Shown here: positions 60,024-64,000 of the stretch, piece after piece
Position numbering within the stretch: position 1 is the first letter of the stretch
Layout of the letters: each line of letters starts with the position of its first letter
From: Haloterrigena gelatinilytica
GTDB taxonomy: Archaea > Halobacteriota > Halobacteria > Halobacteriales > Natrialbaceae
Reading direction: 5' to 3'
Assembly: GCF_013342145.1 (NCBI RefSeq)
Contig: NZ_JABUQZ010000001.1
Coordinates: 1,612,001 to 1,676,000 of the forward strand
Length of the DNA: 64,000 bases
Made by a program: the position numbers and the translations under genes
The notes under the pieces: model-generated
Told to the model about the DNA's origin: nothing
The model's database searches: none
What the model saw: the letters and a program-made list of their open reading frames with translations, nothing else

Positions 60024-60755
60024 TTACAGGACTTCGTCGAAGTCGTGGTGGCCGTGGATGTCGACGCCCTCGTCGGTGATCTCACAGAGGAAGACGCCGT
60101 TGCCGGAGCCGGTGTCGCGCTCGACGGCGGACTTGATGCCGTGGGCCGCGACCGAGACGGCCTCCTCGTTGGACATGTCCTCCTCGTAGGCCTGCTCTAG
60201 ATGCCCGTAGGCGAGTTGCATCCCGGAGCCGGTGACGGTGTAGTCGTCCTCCATGACCCCGCCGGCGGGGTCGATGCTGTAGACGTGGCTGCCCTCCTCG
60301 TCGACGCCGCCCAGGATCGGGTGGATGGCGAAGAACGGGCCGCCGCGGGCGAAGTTACCTGCAAGCGTCGCGAGCGCGTCGATGCTCATCTGCTCGCCGC
60401 GGCGGGACTCGTAGAGGTTGACCTCGGCGCGGAGACTCGAGATGAACGACTGGGCGCCGCCGACCGAGCCGACGAGCGTCAGCGCGCCGGTCGGGTGGAT
60501 CTGCTCGACCTTCTGGACGTTCTTGTTCGAGACGAACCGCCCGCCGAGGCTGGCGCGCATGTCCGTCGCGATGACGACGCCGTCGGCCGTCGAGATGCCG
60601 ATCGTCGTCGTCCCGGTCTTGTTGACGTTGTCGAGGTCGGCCCGCGTCAGGTCGTTCTGGGGCATCGACCCGATTTCGGGCTCGTAGGGGTTCGGATCGT
60701 CGGCCAACTGGTCGACGGTACGAGAGAAGTCCGAATTATGCTGAGGTGCTCGCAT
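60024..60755 (-). CDS. psmB: Proteasome beta subunit
   Basis: A 243-residue 20S core beta subunit with a 48-residue propeptide. Cleavage before T49 in NKTGTTTIGISTADG leaves the N-terminal Thr nucleophile. Conserved stretches are GVVIATDMRASLGGRFV, RRGEQMSIDALATLAGNF, HPILGGVDEEGSHVYSIDPAGG and the SGNGVFLCEIT end region. It forms the catalytic ring with alpha subunits, which are encoded elsewhere. The start at 60755 is supported by a TATA-like TGTTTTATACC element about 28 nt upstream. Confidence 0.96.
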   Translation of the reverse strand: MRAPQHNSDFSRTVDQLADDPNPYEPEIGSMPQNDLTRADLDNVNKTGTTTIGISTADGVVIATDMRASLGGRFVSNKNVQKVEQIHPTGALTLVGSVGGAQSFISSLRAEVNLYESRRGEQMSIDALATLAGNFARGGPFFAIHPILGGVDEEGSHVYSIDPAGGVMEDDYTVTGSGMQLAYGHLEQAYEEDMSNEEAVSVAAHGIKSAVERDTGSGNGVFLCEITDEGVDIHGHHDFDEVL

Positions 60756-60888
60756 TGACGAAACGTTACGACCGGCACGGTATAAAACACCGGCGGTCAC
60801 CTCGGGGGTTTCCGCTTTTCGGACCGGTGGCTCTCGAGTCGAGAGCCCTACAGAAACGGCGATTCGTCGTCAGTTCGGTCGGATTCGA

Positions 60889-61065
60889 TTACTCCTCGGA
60901 TTGGCGGGCCTCGAGGGCGTCCTCGACGTTCGCGAGGACGCGATGGATCGGTAGCGTGACGCCGGCCTGGCGGGCGGCGATCGCGAGCGGCATCGCGACG
61001 ATGCCGATCAGGATGCACAGTTGGTACAGGGCGAACAGGGTCGCGTGGTACACGCGGGATATCAT
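60889..61065 (-). CDS. Small haloarchaeal membrane protein (58 aa)
   Basis: A 58-residue protein reading MISRVYHATLFALYQLCILIGIVAMPLAIAARQAGVTLPIHRVLANVEDALEARQSEE across its length (split here only for reference: one N-terminal transmembrane helix, then a short amphipathic tail). A very strong TATA element (TTTATATATACCC) lies about 30 nt before the ATG, which is good support for a real leaderless gene. Function unknown. Confidence 0.78.
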   Translation of the reverse strand: MISRVYHATLFALYQLCILIGIVAMPLAIAARQAGVTLPIHRVLANVEDALEARQSEE

Positions 61066-61090
61066 CGACGTTCAGCCATGGCCAGACGAT

Positions 61091-61104
61091 GGGTATATAT
61101 AAAC
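61091..61104 (-). promoter_or_regulatory. Strong TATA box for the 58-residue membrane protein gene
   Basis: The complement reads GTTTATATATACCC, centred about 32 nt before the ATG at 61065. It is the most canonical TATA element in this region. Confidence 0.65.
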
Positions 61105-61435
61105 TTTCTTGTGCTCCAGTAACTATAACGATCTATAACCAGCTACCGGGTCGACGCCGTCTTGCGATTCAACTGCAGTTGTAGTTCGGACCACTCCAGG
61201 CGCACTCGAGTCGATGTACGGCTATGCAGGCGGCAATTGACCCGGTCAATTCTCGTAACTTATGGGAACGATTCGGCTCACGTGCGCACCCGGTGCGCGG
61301 CGGTCGCGCGCCACTGCGGACGCCCCGCACCCGGCGCTCGTCGCGAATCCGTCGAGAACGAACCGGACTCGAGAACGCGGTCGTCTGCCGGCGACGAACC
61401 GCAAGACAGGAAACCCCCCGGAACGACCACCACGT

Positions 61436-61789
61436 ATGGGCAATTATCTCGTCGCGATGGAAGCCGCATGGCTCGTTCGTGACGTCGAAGAGATCGACGA
61501 CGCGATCGGCGTCGCCGTCAGCGAAGCCGGGAAACGACTCAACAGCGAAGACATGGACTACGTCGAGGTCGAGGTCGGCGCGACGGGCTGTCCCGCCTGC
61601 GGGGAACCCTTCGACTCGGCCTTCATCGCCGCCGACACGGCGCTCGTGGGGCTGGCCCTCGAGATGGAAGTGTACAACGCCGACAGCGAGGAACACGCCT
61701 CCCGAATCGCCAAGAGCGAAGTCGGCGGCGCGCTGCGTGACGTTCCCCTCTCGGTCGTCGACATCATCGAGACGGAAGAAGAGGACTGA
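61436..61789 (+). CDS. DUF555/UPF0212 family protein
   Basis: A 117-residue protein starting MGNYLVAMEAAWLVRDVEEIDDAIGVAVSEAGKRLN, with a CPAC metal knuckle (GATGCPACGEPFDSAF) and an acidic ending. This is the widespread archaeal DUF555 (UPF0212) pattern; function unknown. The start at 61436 is chosen because the preceding in-frame stretch is Arg/Pro-rich and not conserved. Confidence 0.9.
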   Translation: MGNYLVAMEAAWLVRDVEEIDDAIGVAVSEAGKRLNSEDMDYVEVEVGATGCPACGEPFDSAFIAADTALVGLALEMEVYNADSEEHASRIAKSEVGGALRDVPLSVVDIIETEEED

Positions 61790-62207
61790 GCGCGCCTTGG
61801 CTGCTGACTGCCGCCGTCAATCGACGGCGTCGGCCGGTCATCACCACGGCGGCGACTGTTCCGCTTTTACGAGTGTCTAAATTCCACGTCCAGAATGGCC
61901 CGATTATAAACGGCTGAAAGGAGAAGAAATACCGTTGTCGGACCGGGTTTGTCCGGCTACTTGATGAAGAAATAGACCCGTGCTCGAGGGTAAACGCGAA
62001 CCCGTCTCACCTGATGAGTCTGCGCGTGTGAATCACCAATCATACCCGGAGTATCTCACACGTATCTTTGATTTTCTCTGCCTCGAGTGAGCCACTGGTG
62101 TAGACCCATCCTTCAGAAAACGATAGAAGGCGCACAACACGGTCCAATACCGCAAAAACCCACCGGCAGGCGTCTGTATCCCATACGAAAGGGATAGCCT
62201 AGTAGAA
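61790..62207. other. 418-base gene-free stretch, becoming AT-rich
   Basis: No gene is supported. A small hairpin CGGAC-CGGGTTT-GTCCG lies at 61939-61955. From about 61890 the composition becomes visibly less GC-rich and continues so to 62530, suggesting inserted or relaxed DNA. Confidence 0.5.
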
Positions 62208-62450
62208 TTATCGTGAAATGCTTACAAAGCGCTCTATGATAGATGTACTGCACGAGATTACGACTGGGAGAAGTATATACGTACTAAGAGTTCCGACTAA
62301 GAGCCATATTACGAGATCCGTCACGGAAAAGATCTGCCGTTCTACCCCAAATATGCCAATATAGTTGAAAATAGCTGTAGTGGTTGTTAAAAGGATAGCG
62401 ATCGTTACCCGCTCCAAATCGATTATATCCCCAATATTCTCTAATTTCAT
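62208..62450 (-). CDS. Orphan small membrane protein in an AT-rich patch (80 aa)
   Basis: An 80-residue protein with two hydrophobic helices (VTIAILLTTTTAIFNYIGIFG and LVIWLLVGTLSTYILLPVVIS). Codon use is AT-rich compared with neighbours, consistent with recent acquisition. An AT-rich stretch lies immediately upstream. No homologue is recognised. It could be a phage- or element-derived small membrane protein, or a chance frame in AT-rich DNA. Confidence 0.45.
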   Translation of the reverse strand: MKLENIGDIIDLERVTIAILLTTTTAIFNYIGIFGVERQIFSVTDLVIWLLVGTLSTYILLPVVISCSTSIIERFVSISR

Positions 62451-62542
62451 TTTAGGATATTATGCGTGAACTCTGCACCCATCCTACTTCGGACAGTCTC
62501 CCAACGCAAAGTATTTTTGATAACCCGTAGTTATTGACCCGT

Positions 62543-63082
62543 ATGGAACTTCCGACGCCCGCGGATCTGCGCCAGCGCCGCACCGAACTCGGGCTGACCC
62601 AGAGCGAACTCGCGGAGACGGCCGACGTTTCCCAACCGCTGATCGCGCGAATCGAGGGCGGGGACGTCGACCCGCGGCTCTCGACGCTGCGCCGCATCGT
62701 CAACGCCTTAGAGAAGGCCGAGAGCGACGTCGTCCGCGCCGAGGACCTGATGAACGAGGCCGTCGTCAACGTCGCTCCCGACGACGCCGTCAAGGAAGCC
62801 GCCCGGAAGATGGAGGAGGAGGCCTACTCCCAGCTCGCCGTCATCCAGGACGGCATTCCGGTCGGCTCGATCAGCCAGGGCGACCTCGTCCACCTCGATT
62901 CGGAGGCCCGCGACGAACCCGTCGAGGAGCACATGAGCGAGAGCTTCCCGACGGTGTCGAAGGACGCGACGCTAGACGAGATCAGCAACTTGCTCGAACA
63001 CTACAAGGCCGTGATGATCACCGAGGCCGGCGAGACGGTCGGGATCATCACCGAGGCCGACATCGCGTCGCGGTTCTCCTAG
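62543..63082 (+). CDS. HTH-CBS transcriptional regulator
   Basis: A 179-residue protein: an N-terminal XRE-type helix-turn-helix (LRQRRTELGLTQSELAETADVSQPLIARIEGGDVDPRLSTLRRI, residues 8-51) followed by two CBS domains (DLMNEAVVNVAPDDAVKEAARKM; MSESFPTVSKDATLDEISNLLEHY). It is probably a DNA-binding regulator sensing adenosine nucleotides. The ATG at 62543 is preceded by a TATTTTTGATAA box about 30 nt upstream, which favours it over an in-frame TTG at 62534. Confidence 0.9.
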   Translation: MELPTPADLRQRRTELGLTQSELAETADVSQPLIARIEGGDVDPRLSTLRRIVNALEKAESDVVRAEDLMNEAVVNVAPDDAVKEAARKMEEEAYSQLAVIQDGIPVGSISQGDLVHLDSEARDEPVEEHMSESFPTVSKDATLDEISNLLEHYKAVMITEAGETVGIITEADIASRFS

Positions 63083-63134
63083 TCGGTCAGGCCTCGAGCT
63101 GGCGGTTCCCCTCGTCGACGCTCGAGGTCGCGGC

Positions 63135-63833
63135 TCACACTGCGAGATACTCCGTCACCGCGTCGCGCGAGGCGAGGCGGTCTGGACCGAGTTCGTCGAC
63201 GATTTCTCCCTTGTCGATGGCGTAGCAGCGCTCCGCGAGGTTCTGGACGACGTGGAGGTTCTGCTCGACGAAACAGATCGTCGTCCCGAGCTCCTCGTTG
63301 ACGCTTTGCAGGTCCCGCGTGATGTCCTGGACGATCGACGGCTGGACGCCCTCGGAGGGCTCGTCGAGCAGGAGCAGCTCGGGGTTGCCGATCAGCGCGC
63401 GCCCGATCGCGAGCATCTGTTGTTGGCCGCCGCTCATCGTCCCCGCCTCCTGGTCGCGGCGTTCCTCGAGGATCGGGAAGTAGTCGTAGACGGCCTCGTA
63501 CTGCAGGCGGTCGTCGCCCTCGTTGATCGTCTCGCCCATCCGCAGGTTCTCCTCGACGGTCAACTCGGGGAAGACGTCCCGGCCCTGCGGGATGTAGCCC
63601 ATCCCGCGGCGGGCGCGGACGTCGGCCGGTTCCTCGGTGACGTCCTCGCCGTCGAAGACGACGGTTCCCTCGTCGGCCTCGAGCAGGCCCATGACGGCCT
63701 CGATCAGCGTCGTCTTCCCGACGCCGTTCTTCCCCATGATGCCGACGATCTCCCCCTCGTCGACGGCGACGTCGACGCCGCGGAGGATCGGTGTCTTGCC
63801 GTACGACGCGCGCAGGTTCGTGAGTTCGAGCAT
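63135..63833 (-). CDS. livF: Branched-chain amino-acid ABC transporter ATP-binding protein (LivF-like)
   Basis: A 232-residue ABC ATPase. Walker A is IMGKNGVGKTTLIEAVMG, the Q-loop region is GYIPQGRDVFPELTVEENL, the signature LSGGQ equivalent reads MSGGQQQMLAIGRALI, and Walker B is LLLLDEPSEGVQPSI with the H-loop region VEQNLHVV. The EGVQPSIV motif is typical of LivF. Its ATG overlaps the next ABC gene's stop by 1 nt (TGATG). Confidence 0.93.
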   Translation of the reverse strand: MLELTNLRASYGKTPILRGVDVAVDEGEIVGIMGKNGVGKTTLIEAVMGLLEADEGTVVFDGEDVTEEPADVRARRGMGYIPQGRDVFPELTVEENLRMGETINEGDDRLQYEAVYDYFPILEERRDQEAGTMSGGQQQMLAIGRALIGNPELLLLDEPSEGVQPSIVQDITRDLQSVNEELGTTICFVEQNLHVVQNLAERCYAIDKGEIVDELGPDRLASRDAVTEYLAV

Positions 63834-64000
63834 CAGTGATCTTCCCCCAGGTAAATCCGCTTGACTTCGGGATCGTTCGTGACCTCCTCGACGGTGCCCT
63901 CGCGGAAGATCGAGCCCTGATCGAGGACGGTGACGCGATCCGCGATCGATTCGACGAAGTCGATGTCGTGTTCGATGACGATCAGCGCGACGCCGTCGTC
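63833..64000 (-). CDS. livG: Branched-chain amino-acid ABC transporter ATP-binding protein (LivG-like), C-terminal part
   Basis: The last 55 residues of an ABC ATPase running off the window. The switch-His segment is VIEHDIDFVESIADRVTVLDQGSIFREG, and the typical LivG ending is EEVTNDPEVKRIYLGED. Directly upstream of and coupled to livF. Probably part of a liv-type operon for branched-chain amino acids, urea or a related solute. Confidence 0.9.
   Translation of the reverse strand, partial: DDGVALIVIEHDIDFVESIADRVTVLDQGSIFREGTVEEVTNDPEVKRIYLGEDH

Overview
The window is chromosomal DNA from a haloarchaeon, most likely of the Natrialbales type (Haloterrigena, Natrinema or a relative). The DNA is GC-rich, the predicted proteins are very acidic, and many genes have a TATA-like box about 27-32 nt before the start codon, as in leaderless haloarchaeal transcription. 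Archaeal or haloarchaeal marker genes support this: proteasome beta, archaeal GTP cyclohydrolase III, eIF2B-like ribose-1,5-bisphosphate isomerase, DpsA, and a complete-looking methylaspartate-cycle cluster.

Layout. 1-9 kb: 5' part of an aldehyde dehydrogenase gene, dpsA, a 55-codon gene under a perfect TTAGGTATACCTAA palindrome, a macro-domain gene carrying a palindromic in-frame insertion, a universal stress protein, purM, an M50 protease/TraB pair, and a thioesterase. 9-19 kb: HAD phosphatase, SHOCT protein, an M20 peptidase flanked by two paralogous acidic proteins, an MFS transporter flanked by two tiny zinc ribbons, a 1230-residue protein joining an actin-like ATPase fold to a very long coiled coil and a C-terminal membrane anchor, and a MOSC protein. 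19-27 kb: nucleotide-metabolism-like protein, enoyl-CoA hydratase/acyl-CoA ligase operon, and a 2-oxoacid dehydrogenase operon with a free-standing lipoyl domain. 27-34 kb: Usp, HTTM membrane protein, tRNA-Thr, GNAT/pgk, a CBS protein, and GTP cyclohydrolase III.

34.1-36.2 kb is a small, less GC-rich accessory island with a PD-(D/E)XK-like nuclease, a short protein resembling the N-terminus of large restriction-methylase proteins, and a gene that appears broken by a nonsense codon and a frameshift. 36.2-43 kb is the methylaspartate-cycle cluster: a CoA-transferase divergent from glutamate mutase S and E, methylaspartate ammonia-lyase, mesaconyl-CoA hydratase and a CitE-type lyase. Several palindromes lie in the shared promoter region.

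43-64 kb: membrane transporters, an ion-channel-like protein with a GNG filter, an FNT channel, a lipid kinase, tRNA-Ser with a partial copy of its 3' end downstream, a uracil-DNA glycosylase, a phasin-like helix-hairpin-helix protein, an Mrp ATPase, a second copy of a dispersed repeat, R15P isomerase, ThuA, an oxidoreductase behind a 30-codon leader ORF, psmB, a DUF555 protein, an AT-rich patch, an HTH-CBS regulator, and the end of a branched-chain amino-acid ABC transporter operon.

The most unusual item is the actin-fold/coiled-coil/membrane-anchor protein at 14527-18219. Other points to follow up are the putative metal-responsive palindromes, the palindromic insertion in the macro-domain gene, the dispersed repeat shared by 1.8 and 56.3 kb, and the decaying island. 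No CRISPR array, rRNA or intact insertion sequence was seen.
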